A stretch of 13,805 bases of DNA from WHTI01 sp046715095 (GCA_046715095.1 JBKJZQ010000168.1:1-13805); one strand, 5' to 3'. Shown: positions 1 to 7,638, counted from the stretch's first letter. Made by a program: numbers and translations. The notes: a model not told the origin generated them from the letters alone.

Positions 1-3000
1 ATCCTCGCTTCGTTGGTGAGGCACCTGGGGCGGCCGGTGCTCGCCGTCGTCGCACGGAGCGAGGAGGCCGAGCACCTGGCCCGGGACGTTCATGCGTTCC
101 TCGGGCGTGAGGGCGCCGAGGTCTTCCCGGGCTGGGAGGTCCTGCCCGGGGAACCACTGTCGCCCTCGGTTGAGACCATGGGCCGGAGGCTCAACGTCCT
201 GGCCCGCCTTCGCGAACGGGAGGCGTTCGTCGTCGTCGCTTCGGCCCAGGGGGCTACGCAGCTGGTGGCCAGGCCCACGGAAACGCGCACGGTCGAGGTC
301 ACCAAGGGCACCGTCGTCGACCTCGACGACCTCACCTCGCTGCTCGTGGAGATCGGCTACGAGCGTAACTACATCGTTGAGCGCCGCGGCGAGTTCGCGG
401 TGAGGGGCGGCATCGTCGATGTCTTCCCGCCGTCCGAGGAACGCCCCGTGCGTCTCGAGCTCTGGGGCGACGAGGTGACCTCGGTGCGGCAGTTCGCGCT
501 CGCGTCGCAGCGAAGCCTCGAGGAGATCACGCACCTCGAGATCGCACCGAGCCGCGAGTTGAGGACCGACGAGGTGACCCGGGCACGCGCGGCCGAGCTC
601 GCGACCGAGAACGACGACCCGGCCCTGGCTGCTCTTGCCGAAGGGATCGTCGAGCCCGGAGCAGAGCGACTGCTCGCGCTGATCTCGGGGGGCCTCGAAC
701 CGCTCACCGCGTTCCTTCCCGAAGGATCGCCGGTCGCGATCCTCGAACCGAAGCGGGTCAAGGACCGGGCGGAAGAGATCCTCGAGCAGGTCGACGAATG
801 GAAGCAGATCTCCGGGCTCACCGAAGAGCACTTCCGGTCGCTCGACGACATCCTCGGGGGCCTCGAGAACGTCACGATGTTGACGTCGTTCCAGGAACAG
901 TCGTCCGAGGTCCTTCCGGTCGAGACGTGGACCGCTACCGCCGGTAAGCCCGAGCAGCTGGTCTCTCGTCTGGGCGATCTCATCCGGGAGGGCTACCGGG
1001 CGGTCGTGGCGGCCTCCCTCTCAGAGACGTCGGAGACCCTGCAGCGGAACCTGAGGGAGTCCGGAATCCCGTTCGCGGTGAGCGATGTTGCGCCGGGGCC
1101 CCATTCCGCGCCGGGAGGAACCGTCGTCGTCGCGGAGCTCGGCCGCGGGTTCGTTCTCCCGTGGGCGAAGCTCGCGCTGGTTGCCGAATCGGATCTCACC
1201 GGTCGACGCTCGGGAGCGCACCGCAGACGGATAGCGCGCCGGAAGAGCGAGACGTCCGGCCCCCTCGACCTCGCCACCGGTGATCTCGTCGTCCATGAGG
1301 TTCACGGCATCGGCCACTACCGGGGGATGGTGGAGCGCGAGTTGCTCGGTGTGCACCGCGAGTATCTGATCATCGAATATCTCAAGGGCGACAAGCTGTA
1401 CGTGCCGAGCGATCAGGTCGACCTCGTCTCCAAGTACATCGGCGGCGAGGCGCCGAAGATCTCTCGTCTCGGTTCGGCCGAGTGGTCGAAGACCAAGAGC
1501 CGCGTGCGTCGCAAGGTGCGTGAGGTCGCGCAGGAGCTCGTGAAGCTCTACGCCGAGCGCATGCACGCCAAGGGCTTCCCTTTCCCGCCGGACACTCCGT
1601 GGCAGCGGGAGCTCGAGGACGCGTTCCCCTACGAGGAAACCCCCGATCAGCTCCGAGCGATCGACGAGGTCAAGGACGACATGGAGTCCGACTCGCCGAT
1701 GGACCGACTCGTCTGTGGTGACGTCGGATACGGCAAGACCGAGATCGCCGTACGCGCCGCGTTCAAGGCCGTCGCCGCGGGCAAGCAGGTCGTCGTGCTG
1801 GTTCCGACGACGATCCTCGCCCAGCAGCACCACTCGACGTTCGTGGAACGCTTCCGCGGCTTCCCGGTCCGGGTCGAGATGCTGTCCCGGTTCCTGTCGG
1901 CTGCGGAGTCGAAGAAGGTCGTCGAGGACCTGACGGCCGGGAAGGTCGACGTCGTCGTCGGGACGCACCGCCTCCTCTCGAAGGACATCGGTTTCTCGGA
2001 CCTCGGTCTCGTGATCGTCGACGAGGAACAGCGCTTCGGCGTCGAGCACAAGGAGCGCCTGAAGCACCTGAGGGCGAGCGTCGATGTGCTCACGCTCACC
2101 GCGACGCCGATCCCGCGCACCCTCGAGATGGCGATGTCGGGCATCCGCAATCTCTCGATCGTCGACACCCCTCCCGAGAACCGTCATCCGGTCATGACCT
2201 ACGTCGGCGAGTTCGACGAGGAGACGGTGGCGTCATCGATCAGGCGCGAGCTGTTGCGCGACGGCCAGGTCTTCTACGTGCACAACCGGGTCGACACGAT
2301 CCAGGCGGCGGCGCGCAACATCCAGCAGCTCGTCCCGGATGCGAAGGTGAGCATCGCCCACGGTCAGATGGACGAGCGGAGTCTCGAGAAGGCGATGCTC
2401 GAGTTCGGCGACGCCCAGACGAATGTGCTGGTCTGCACGACGATCGTCGAGAGCGGACTCGATATCCCCACGGTGAACACGTTGATCGTGGAGCGTGCCG
2501 ACCTCCTCGGCCTTTCGCAGATGTATCAGCTGCGCGGGAGGGTGGGTCGAGCGCACGAGCGCGCGTACGCATACCTCTTCTTCCCGCCGGCCCGCTCCTT
2601 AACTGAGGACGCCCACGAGCGGTTGAAGACGATCTCGGAACACACCGATCTCGGGTCCGGTTTCCGGATCGCGATGCGCGACCTCGAGATCAGGGGCGCG
2701 GGCAATCTCCTCGGCGCGGAACAGTCCGGGCAGATTGCCGAGATCGGTTTCGATCTCTACGTGAAGCTCATGGCATCGGCCTTCGGAGAACTGAAGGGCG
2801 AAGAGGCCGCCTGGAAGGAAGAGTCCGAGGCCCGGATCGATCTCCCACTCGATGCGTTCATCCCGAAGAGCTACGTCGCCGACGAGAACCTGCGCCTCGA
2901 GGCGTACCGGCGCGTCGCCTCCGCAAAGGACGACGAGGACTTCGCCGAGGTCCGCTCCGAGCTCGAGGATCGCTACGGAACCCCGATCCCGGCGAGCGTC

Positions 3001-3261
3001 GAGTCGCTGTTCGAGGTCGCCAAGCTGCGGCGACTCCTCAAGGACAACGGGATCGCCGAGGCGGCGACGGTGGCCGGCAAGCTCAGGATCAAGCCGATCG
3101 AGCTGGAAGACTCGAAAGAGATCCGGCTCCAGCGCATCCTGCCGGAGGCGTCGTACCGGCACGCGACCCAAACCCTTCTGATCCCCGCCCGCGAGCTGCC
3201 CACCGAGGGCGTGATCGCGTGGCTGATAGACCTTCTCCAGCAGTTAACCTCCAACTCATGA
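1..3261 (+). CDS. mfd: Transcription-repair coupling factor Mfd (5' end missing)
   Basis: Mfd is the ATP-driven translocase that removes RNA polymerase stalled at DNA lesions and recruits UvrA for nucleotide excision repair. The frame is open from base 1. The residues before the first possible start (TTG at 13) still match the UvrB-like module, so the true start lies upstream; about 1086 codons are visible against roughly 1150-1200 in the family. Numbering codons from base 1, the UvrB-like module ends around codon 185. The RNA-polymerase-interacting domain begins near 425 (LVVHEVHGIGHYRG). The helicase core has Walker A GDVGYGKT at 573-580, DEEQ at 674-677, then LTATPIPRT, a VHNR/AHGQM segment and QLRGRVGR. 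The C-terminal UvrA-binding TRCF domain covers roughly 945-1080. All helicase motifs look intact. The stop overlaps the start of the next gene (ATGA). Identification is near certain. Confidence 0.97.
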   Translation: MLASLVRHLGRPVLAVVARSEEAEHLARDVHAFLGREGAEVFPGWEVLPGEPLSPSVETMGRRLNVLARLREREAFVVVASAQGATQLVARPTETRTVEVTKGTVVDLDDLTSLLVEIGYERNYIVERRGEFAVRGGIVDVFPPSEERPVRLELWGDEVTSVRQFALASQRSLEEITHLEIAPSRELRTDEVTRARAAELATENDDPALAALAEGIVEPGAERLLALISGGLEPLTAFLPEGSPVAILEPKRVKDRAEEILEQVDEWKQISGLTEEHFRSLDDILGGLENVTMLTSFQEQSSEVLPVETWTATAGKPEQLVSRLGDLIREGYRAVVAASLSETSETLQRNLRESGIPFAVSDVAPGPHSAPGGTVVVAELGRGFVLPWAKLALVAESDLTGRRSGAHRRRIARRKSETSGPLDLATGDLVVHEVHGIGHYRGMVERELLGVHREYLIIEYLKGDKLYVPSDQVDLVSKYIGGEAPKISRLGSAEWSKTKSRVRRKVREVAQELVKLYAERMHAKGFPFPPDTPWQRELEDAFPYEETPDQLRAIDEVKDDMESDSPMDRLVCGDVGYGKTEIAVRAAFKAVAAGKQVVVLVPTTILAQQHHSTFVERFRGFPVRVEMLSRFLSAAESKKVVEDLTAGKVDVVVGTHRLLSKDIGFSDLGLVIVDEEQRFGVEHKERLKHLRASVDVLTLTATPIPRTLEMAMSGIRNLSIVDTPPENRHPVMTYVGEFDEETVASSIRRELLRDGQVFYVHNRVDTIQAAARNIQQLVPDAKVSIAHGQMDERSLEKAMLEFGDAQTNVLVCTTIVESGLDIPTVNTLIVERADLLGLSQMYQLRGRVGRAHERAYAYLFFPPARSLTEDAHERLKTISEHTDLGSGFRIAMRDLEIRGAGNLLGAEQSGQIAEIGFDLYVKLMASAFGELKGEEAAWKEESEARIDLPLDAFIPKSYVADENLRLEAYRRVASAKDDEDFAEVRSELEDRYGTPIPASVESLFEVAKLRRLLKDNGIAEAATVAGKLRIKPIELEDSKEIRLQRILPEASYRHATQTLLIPARELPTEGVIAWLIDLLQQLTSNS

Positions 3262-4316
3262 CACGTCTGAGACCCGCTCTGGTGTTCGCCGCGGTCGTCG
3301 TGGCGAGTGCGGGCGCATGCGAGAAAGTCCTTGAGCCCTCTGCCGCGGTTGTCGGCGGTTCGGAGATACGCGCCTCGGAGATCGATGCGACGGTCGACGA
3401 GTTCAGCCACTCGGAGGCCTTTGCCGCGGCGTCCCAGGGCGGCGATAAGAGCGCGGTGCTCAAGGATTTCGAGCGCAACTACCTCGGGCTTCTGATAAGG
3501 ATCGCCGTTCTCGAGCCGGAGGCAGAGGCCAGAGACATCTCGGTCACCGAAGATGACATCGATGCCCAGATCGAGGAGATCAAGGGAGGGTTCCCGGACG
3601 AGGCAGGGTTCGAAGATGCCTTGAAGCAGCAGGGGCTCACTATGTCGGCGCTCCGGTCGTACGTCTATCAGAGTGAGCTCGAAGCCCGGCTGCGAGCAGA
3701 CGTCACCGCGGAGATGGACCTGAGCGACGAGGCGATCGAGGAGTACTACAACGACAACATCGACGACTACACCGAGGTCCGTTCCAGCCACATCCTGGTG
3801 GAAGACAACCAGACCGCGGCGGCGCTCTCCGAGCAGCTGAAGCAGGCGCCGGCCGATGAACTTCCAGATCTATTCGCCGAACTCGCTCGCGAACACTCGA
3901 TCGATACGACGAGCGGTGAGGGCGGTGGGGATCTCGGGTTCTCAAACTACGGGGAGTTCGTCGAGCCGTTCGCGGACGCGCTGCGCGATCTCGAGGTTGG
4001 GGAGGTCTCTAGCCCCGTGCGGACGGAGTTCGGAACCCACCTGATCTACTTGACGGCCCGGCGCGTCACACCGCTGGCCGAGGTCGAAGACCAGATCGTC
4101 GCGCGGCTCACCACTGAGCAGCAGGATGAAGCGTGGCTATCGTGGGTGAACGAGCGCTACGCCGCGGCCGAGGTAAGCGTCAACCCGCGCTACGGGGAGT
4201 TCGATCCTGAGTCTCAGCGGATCGTTGCGGCAGGCCCGACCCAGATCCCCGGGGCCGCGACCCCGCGTCCCACCCCGACCCAGGACCCGGACGCCGCCCC
4301 CAGCCCCCTGGGCTGA
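3258..4316 (+). CDS. SurA/PrsA-like parvulin peptidyl-prolyl isomerase, probable lipoprotein
   Basis: This is a predicted exported foldase that would isomerise X-Pro bonds of secreted proteins outside the membrane. I chose the ATG at 3258, which overlaps the mfd stop as ATGA, over a GTG at 3219. From 3258 the protein (352 aa) begins with a clean export signal: Arg3/Arg5, a hydrophobic stretch at 7-18, and Cys21 in the context SAGAC. That is an imperfect lipobox (Ala at -3), so lipidation is likely but not certain. Residues of about 25-150 resemble the helical SurA N-terminal region. The parvulin (rotamase) domain runs from about 174 to 268, starting SSHILVE and including GGGDLGFSNYGEFVEPF and FGTHLIYL. 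The C-terminal 30 residues are rich in Pro, Ala and Thr, like a disordered linker. No strong ribosome binding site precedes the ATG, so coupling to mfd translation is likely. I know of no such gene between mfd and mazG in M. tuberculosis, where the order is mfd-mazG-lpqU. Confidence 0.88.
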   Translation: MTRLRPALVFAAVVVASAGACEKVLEPSAAVVGGSEIRASEIDATVDEFSHSEAFAAASQGGDKSAVLKDFERNYLGLLIRIAVLEPEAEARDISVTEDDIDAQIEEIKGGFPDEAGFEDALKQQGLTMSALRSYVYQSELEARLRADVTAEMDLSDEAIEEYYNDNIDDYTEVRSSHILVEDNQTAAALSEQLKQAPADELPDLFAELAREHSIDTTSGEGGGDLGFSNYGEFVEPFADALRDLEVGEVSSPVRTEFGTHLIYLTARRVTPLAEVEDQIVARLTTEQQDEAWLSWVNERYAAAEVSVNPRYGEFDPESQRIVAAGPTQIPGAATPRPTPTQDPDAAPSPLG

Positions 4317-4333
4317 GGAGAAGGGCTGAGGAC

Positions 4334-5308
4334 ATGCCCCTTCTGGTCGTTCCGCTGGCGCCCGAGGAGGTCGACCTCCTCACGTTGGGTGAGTGGGAAC
4401 GACTCACGGCGCGCTCCCTGGTTCTGTTCGAGCGACCCGACCACCCGCTCGTGGCCCGTCTTCGCAAGGCCGGTGTCGAGAGCGGTCCGTTCGACGATGA
4501 ACCCGCGGCGACGGGTGACGGCGTCGCTCTCGTCGCCGACCCGGATTCGGTGCGCGTTCTCGAGCTCGCGCGGGCCGGCGCGATCGTCACGGCCGGCGCC
4601 GCCACCCCACCCGACGATCTCTCGGCGGCGTACGCAGCCCCGGTCGTCCGGCGTGCCTCCGCCGAACTGGGCACGTTCCTTTCGGTGATGGCTCGACTGC
4701 GCAGCGAGGACGGTTGTCCATGGGACCGGGAGCAGACCCATGAGTCGCTCCTTATCCATCTCCTCGAAGAAGCTCACGAGGTAGTGGAGGCGGTCGAGGA
4801 GGGCCACACGGACGCCGAGCTCAAGGAGGAACTCGGTGACGTCCTCCTGCAGGTTGCGTTCCATGCGCGGCTCGCCGAGCAGGAGGGGCGGTTCGACATC
4901 TCCGGTGTGTCCAGGGCCGTGACCACCAAGCTCGTGCGGAGGCATCCGCATGTCTTCGGGCACACCGAGGTCGACGATGCCGACGATGTCGTGCGCAACT
5001 GGGAAGCGATCAAGAAAGAGGAGAAGGAGCGCTCAGGCACCTTCGACGGGATCCCGCGCTCGCTGCCCGCGCTGCTGGCTGCCTACAAGACGCAGAAACG
5101 GGCCGCCGCTCTGGGGTTCTCGCCCGACGAGGCCGAGGCCGATGCAGAGCTGCGGGCCGCGCTCGCCTCCGGAGACCTAGGGAGTGTCCTGTTCTGGGTC
5201 GTGGCCCTGTCCCGGGGGCGGGGGATCGATCCCGAATCCGCCCTGACCGGAGCCGTGGCCCGCTTCCGGCAAGGATTCTCTTCCAGAAACGCGCCTACCG
5301 ACGTTTGA
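4334..5308 (+). CDS. mazG: Nucleoside triphosphate pyrophosphohydrolase MazG
   Basis: MazG hydrolyses (d)NTPs to NMP and pyrophosphate, cleans damaged nucleotides from the pool and can lower ppGpp signalling. The 324-aa length matches actinobacterial MazG. The catalytic domain starts near residue 115 with GCPWDREQTH (127-136). It carries the metal-binding EExxE (Glu145, Glu146, Glu149) and EExxD (Glu165, Glu166, Asp169), then HPHVFG (204-209) and NWE (222-224). A second MazG-like half at 275-315 ends in GIDPESAL, but where EELGD is expected it reads GDLGS (280-284), so it is probably non-catalytic. Residues 1-80 contain LLTLGEWERL and LVLFERPDHPLVARLRKAG. These recall the start of the tetrapyrrole-methylase domain of YabN-type fusions but are too short to be an active methylase. 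A purine-rich stretch at 4316-4324 is the likely ribosome binding site. The gap to the preceding gene is 17 bp. Confidence 0.95.
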   Translation: MPLLVVPLAPEEVDLLTLGEWERLTARSLVLFERPDHPLVARLRKAGVESGPFDDEPAATGDGVALVADPDSVRVLELARAGAIVTAGAATPPDDLSAAYAAPVVRRASAELGTFLSVMARLRSEDGCPWDREQTHESLLIHLLEEAHEVVEAVEEGHTDAELKEELGDVLLQVAFHARLAEQEGRFDISGVSRAVTTKLVRRHPHVFGHTEVDDADDVVRNWEAIKKEEKERSGTFDGIPRSLPALLAAYKTQKRAAALGFSPDEAEADAELRAALASGDLGSVLFWVVALSRGRGIDPESALTGAVARFRQGFSSRNAPTDV

Positions 5309-5334
5309 CGCGGTACGCTGCGATGTTACTGATG

Positions 5335-5388
5335 TTGAACGAGTGAACTACTGGGGCAACTAGCATGCCGAGAGAGTTGAGGCCGTGA
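5335..5388 (+). promoter_or_regulatory. Weak candidate eno promoter and 7-codon leader frame
   Basis: The 76-bp gap between mazG and eno is the largest non-coding space in the left operon. It holds a TTGAAC at 5335-5340 and a TAGCAT (TAnnnT, -10-like) at 5361-5366, but the 20-bp spacing is longer than usual, so the two may not work together. An ATG at 5365 opens a seven-codon frame (MPRELRP) whose TGA at 5386-5388 overlaps the eno GTG start. This may be chance or a small translationally coupled leader. Nothing here is a strong call. Confidence 0.2.
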
Positions 5389-6689
5389 GCGACATCGTGT
5401 TGATCCAGGCACGCGAGATCCTCGATTCGCGCGGCAACCCGACCGTGGAGGTCGAGGTCGTGCTCGATTCGGGGGCCACCGGCCGGGCCGCGGTTCCGTC
5501 GGGAGCGTCTACCGGAGCGGGTGAGGCACTCGAGCTTCGCGATGGGGGGGACCGCTACGGGGGCAAGGGTGTCGAGGGCGCGGTCCGCAACGTGGTCGAC
5601 GTGATCGCGCCCAACGTCATCGGCAGGGACGCGCTCGACCAGCGCGGTCTCGACCAGACGATGCTTGATCTCGACGGGACCGATAACAAGTCGAAGCTGG
5701 GGGCGAACGCGATCCTCGGAGTTTCGCTCGCGTGCGCGCACGCGGCCGCGCACGAACTCGAGGTACCGTTGTACCGCTATCTCGGCGGCCCCGACGCGCA
5801 TCTCCTCCCCGTGCCGATGATGAACGTGTTGAACGGCGGGGCTCACGCCGACAACTCCGTAGACTTCCAGGAGTTCATGTACGCGCCGATCGGTGCCGCG
5901 TCGTTCCGCGAAGCCCTCGAGTGGGGTGCCGGCTGCTACCACGCGTTGAAGGGTCTACTCGTGGCTAAGGGTCTGTCGACCGGGGTCGGCGATGAGGGCG
6001 GGTTCGCTCCCGATCTGAGATCGAATGAGGAAGCCGTCGAGTTGCTCGTCGAAGCGATCGGTAAAGCCGGGTACGAACCGGGGCGCGATGTTGCCCTGGC
6101 CCTCGATCCGGCGACCTCCGAGATCAAAGACGCCGACCACTACGTGCTCGCGTCCGAGGATCGTCGTCTGACGAGCGAGGAGATGACGGACTTCTGGGCG
6201 GACTGGGTCGATCGCTATCCCATCGTGTCCATCGAAGACGGCATGGATGAGGACGATTGGGATGGATGGAAGCGGCTCACGGAGCGACTCGGCGACCGGG
6301 TCCAACTGGTCGGAGACGATCTCTTCGTCACCGATCCCGAGATCCTTCAGAAGGGGATCGACGAGGGGGCCGGGAACTCGATCCTGATCAAGCTCAACCA
6401 GATCGGAAGCCTGTCCGAGACCCTGGCATGCGTTCGGATCGCTCAACATGCCTCGTACACGACCGTGATCTCGCATCGCTCGGGCGAAACGGAGGACGCG
6501 ACGATCGCCGACATCGCGGTGGCGGTCAACGCGGGTCAGATAAAGACGGGCGCTCCCGCTCGGGGAGAGAGAACGGCGAAGTACAACCAGCTGCTGAGGA
6601 TCGAAGACGACCTCGGCGACTCGGCACGTTACCCGGGGCACCGATCGTTCGCGAGGTCCGAGGGATCTGACGACTGGCGGGCAAAGTGA
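5385..6689 (+). CDS. eno: Enolase (phosphopyruvate hydratase)
   Basis: Enolase interconverts 2-phosphoglycerate and phosphoenolpyruvate in glycolysis; bacterial enolases are also partners of RNase E-type degradosomes. The 434-aa protein is full length. Visible motifs are GNPTVEVEV near the N-terminus, the flexible loop PSGASTG (38-44), the substrate loop around GGAHADN (151-157), Glu163, and the general acid Glu204 in GDEGGF. The Mg ligands are Asp241, Glu284 and Asp311. The catalytic Lys336 lies in the signature LIKLNQIGSLSET (334-346), with SHRSGE (363-368) and Lys387 further on. All key residues are present. The start is GTG at 5385, with AGAGAG at 5371-5376 at suitable spacing. The gene may have its own promoter in the 76-bp gap upstream. 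It follows mazG and precedes the FtsB-like gene, as in mycobacteria. Confidence 0.98.
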   Translation: MSDIVLIQAREILDSRGNPTVEVEVVLDSGATGRAAVPSGASTGAGEALELRDGGDRYGGKGVEGAVRNVVDVIAPNVIGRDALDQRGLDQTMLDLDGTDNKSKLGANAILGVSLACAHAAAHELEVPLYRYLGGPDAHLLPVPMMNVLNGGAHADNSVDFQEFMYAPIGAASFREALEWGAGCYHALKGLLVAKGLSTGVGDEGGFAPDLRSNEEAVELLVEAIGKAGYEPGRDVALALDPATSEIKDADHYVLASEDRRLTSEEMTDFWADWVDRYPIVSIEDGMDEDDWDGWKRLTERLGDRVQLVGDDLFVTDPEILQKGIDEGAGNSILIKLNQIGSLSETLACVRIAQHASYTTVISHRSGETEDATIADIAVAVNAGQIKTGAPARGERTAKYNQLLRIEDDLGDSARYPGHRSFARSEGSDDWRAK

Positions 6690-6723
6690 TGTCAGTTGGA
6701 AGATCCCGAGGAGAGGCGGGCTG

Positions 6724-7146
6724 ATGGCGACCGGGTCCAGGCGGCGCTCCCGGTCGAAGGGCTCGGGTGTCCTGCCGCGCGTCGTGGTCGCGGTCCTCAT
6801 CCTCGGCGTGATCGGCGCGATGGCGATCGAGCCCACGAGGCAGCTGATCGACCAGCGCAGGCGGATCTCCGCGATGACCTCGGACGTTCAGAAGATCGAG
6901 ACCATGAACGAGGCCCTGCAGACCAGGATCGACAGGCTCAAGGACCCGGACTTCATCGAGCAACGAGCGCGCGAGCAGGTCGGGCTCATCCTTCCCGGGG
7001 AGACTCCTTGGGTGGTCATGCCCCCGTCGAGGAAGGTGCAGAAGCGTCAGGCCGAACGGGAACGAGCTGCGGCCGAACGGGAGCAGGCTGCCGCGGACGA
7101 CGAGCCAGGCCCGATCCAGGGCTTCCTCAACTTCCTGGGCTTCTAG
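6724..7146 (+). CDS. Septum formation initiator family protein (FtsB/DivIC-like)
   Basis: This is a small bitopic membrane protein of the divisome, expected to pair with FtsL and FtsQ/DivIB to activate septal peptidoglycan synthesis. The 140-aa protein has a basic cytoplasmic tail (residues 1-15, five Arg and two Lys), one transmembrane helix at about 16-35, and a coiled coil from about 40 to 73. The family hallmark LKDPDFIEQRAREQVGLILPGE lies at 72-93. The C-terminal part has a charged Glu/Arg/Ala helix (about 103-125) and ends in a hydrophobic GFLNFLGF tail. The ribosome binding site GAGGAGAGG at 6708-6716 is strong and 7 bases from the ATG. The gene lies 34 bp after eno, which matches the Rv1023-Rv1024 arrangement in M. 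tuberculosis. I leave the symbol blank because FtsB and DivIC are not cleanly separable in actinobacteria. Confidence 0.9.
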   Translation: MATGSRRRSRSKGSGVLPRVVVAVLILGVIGAMAIEPTRQLIDQRRRISAMTSDVQKIETMNEALQTRIDRLKDPDFIEQRAREQVGLILPGETPWVVMPPSRKVQKRQAERERAAAEREQAAADDEPGPIQGFLNFLGF

Positions 7147-7154
7147 GCCCAGAA

Positions 7155-7176
7155 GTGGTTGGTCTCGACGAACCGC
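7155..7176. terminator. Stem-loop between convergent genes, possible bidirectional terminator
   Basis: Between the converging ends of the FtsB-like gene and the lipoprotein gene, bases 7155-7160 (GTGGTT) pair with 7171-7176 (AACCGC), with one G-T wobble. After a G-G mismatch, GT pairs with AC around a CTCG loop. No T-run follows on either strand, so this is a U-tract-less hairpin at best. Position and symmetry support a terminator role; the sequence does not prove it. Its core resembles the paired palindromes upstream of the lipoprotein gene. Confidence 0.35.
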
Positions 7177-7191
7177 CAAACAGATGGGCTT

Positions 7192-7530
7192 CTAGTTATC
7201 TAGCTCGAGGTCGTCGCAGTTCTCCTCTGCGTAGCTCTGGACGTTGTCCGAGGCGGCCGTGACCGACTCCTGGTTTATCTGGGCCGTGTCGCCGCCGGCC
7301 GCCGCGGCGAACGCGTCGGCGACCTCTTGGGCGTCGTCGGCGATCTCGTCGGGGGCCGTGTCGGCGAGTTCCTGGAACGCGTCCTGAGCCTCCTCGAGGC
7401 CGTCCCCCCCGGCCGGGTCGAAGTTGGAGAACGTCCGGGCCGCATCACAGAAGGCTTCGTTGTCATCCCCCGAGCATCCGGTGAATACGAGCGTGAGGGC
7501 GAGACAAGCGACGACGGTGCGCAAGGACAT
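7192..7530 (-). CDS. Small secreted lipoprotein of unknown function
   Basis: From the ATG at 7530 the product is 112 aa. It starts with a short basic segment, a hydrophobic core (VVACLALTLVF) and a lipobox-like FTGC, so it is probably exported and lipid-anchored. The mature part is acidic and rich in Ala, Asp and Glu. It looks helical and has two further Cys, one in EAFCDAARTF and one in EENCDDLELDN, that could form a disulfide bond. I do not recognise the family. AAGGAG lies directly against the ATG at 7530, which is too close. The same AAGGAG is 6 bases from an in-frame TTG at 7524, so the TTG (110 aa) is a serious alternative start. A longer frame to 7572 would read through the palindromic repeats and is unlikely. 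The gene points against its neighbours and splits an otherwise conserved forward gene row. Confidence 0.72.
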   Translation of the reverse strand: MSLRTVVACLALTLVFTGCSGDDNEAFCDAARTFSNFDPAGGDGLEEAQDAFQELADTAPDEIADDAQEVADAFAAAAGGDTAQINQESVTAASDNVQSYAEENCDDLELDN

Positions 7531-7536
7531 CTCCTT

Positions 7537-7601
7537 ATGTTCTGCCGGTCGTCGAGACGACCGGCTCGTCATGTTCTGCCGGTCGTCGAGACGACCGGCT
7601 C
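7537..7601. repeat. Two tandem 31-bp units, each a perfect palindrome
   Basis: Bases 7537-7567 and 7571-7601 are identical 31-bp units, three bases apart (period 34). Each contains a perfect inverted repeat with 10-bp arms (GCCGGTCGTC and its complement) around GA: 7544-7565 and 7578-7599. They occupy most of the space between the divergent lipoprotein gene (start 7530, reverse) and DUF501 gene (start 7646, forward), ending one base before the lipoprotein ribosome binding site. In RNA each would form a stable hairpin with a CGAG loop in the lipoprotein mRNA leader. In DNA they could be a tandem operator. They could also be copies of a dispersed palindromic element. Confidence 0.9.
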
Positions 7602-7632
7602 CACTGGTTATGGATACGGCCCCGGCGTGGAC

Positions 7633-7638
7633 TAGGTT
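7633..7638 (+). promoter_or_regulatory. Candidate -10 element giving a leaderless DUF501 mRNA
   Basis: TAGGTT fits the actinobacterial -10 pattern TAnnnT and ends 7 bases before the ATG at 7646. Transcription would begin at or next to the start codon. No Shine-Dalgarno sequence is visible before this ATG, which supports a leaderless transcript. No convincing -35 element is seen. Confidence 0.4.

Noticed and set aside
1021..2187. Long reverse-strand frame (388 codons) inside mfd
   Set aside because: It is an antisense shadow of a high-GC coding region; mfd motifs are intact on the forward strand and the reverse product has a composition typical of such shadows.
7531..7572. Longer lipoprotein start at 7572
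   Set aside because: The extra 14 residues come from the palindromic repeat and would spoil the short export signal that begins near 7530.
7537..7601. CRISPR-like array
   Set aside because: There are only two units with a 3-bp spacer and perfect dyad symmetry; no cas genes are nearby.
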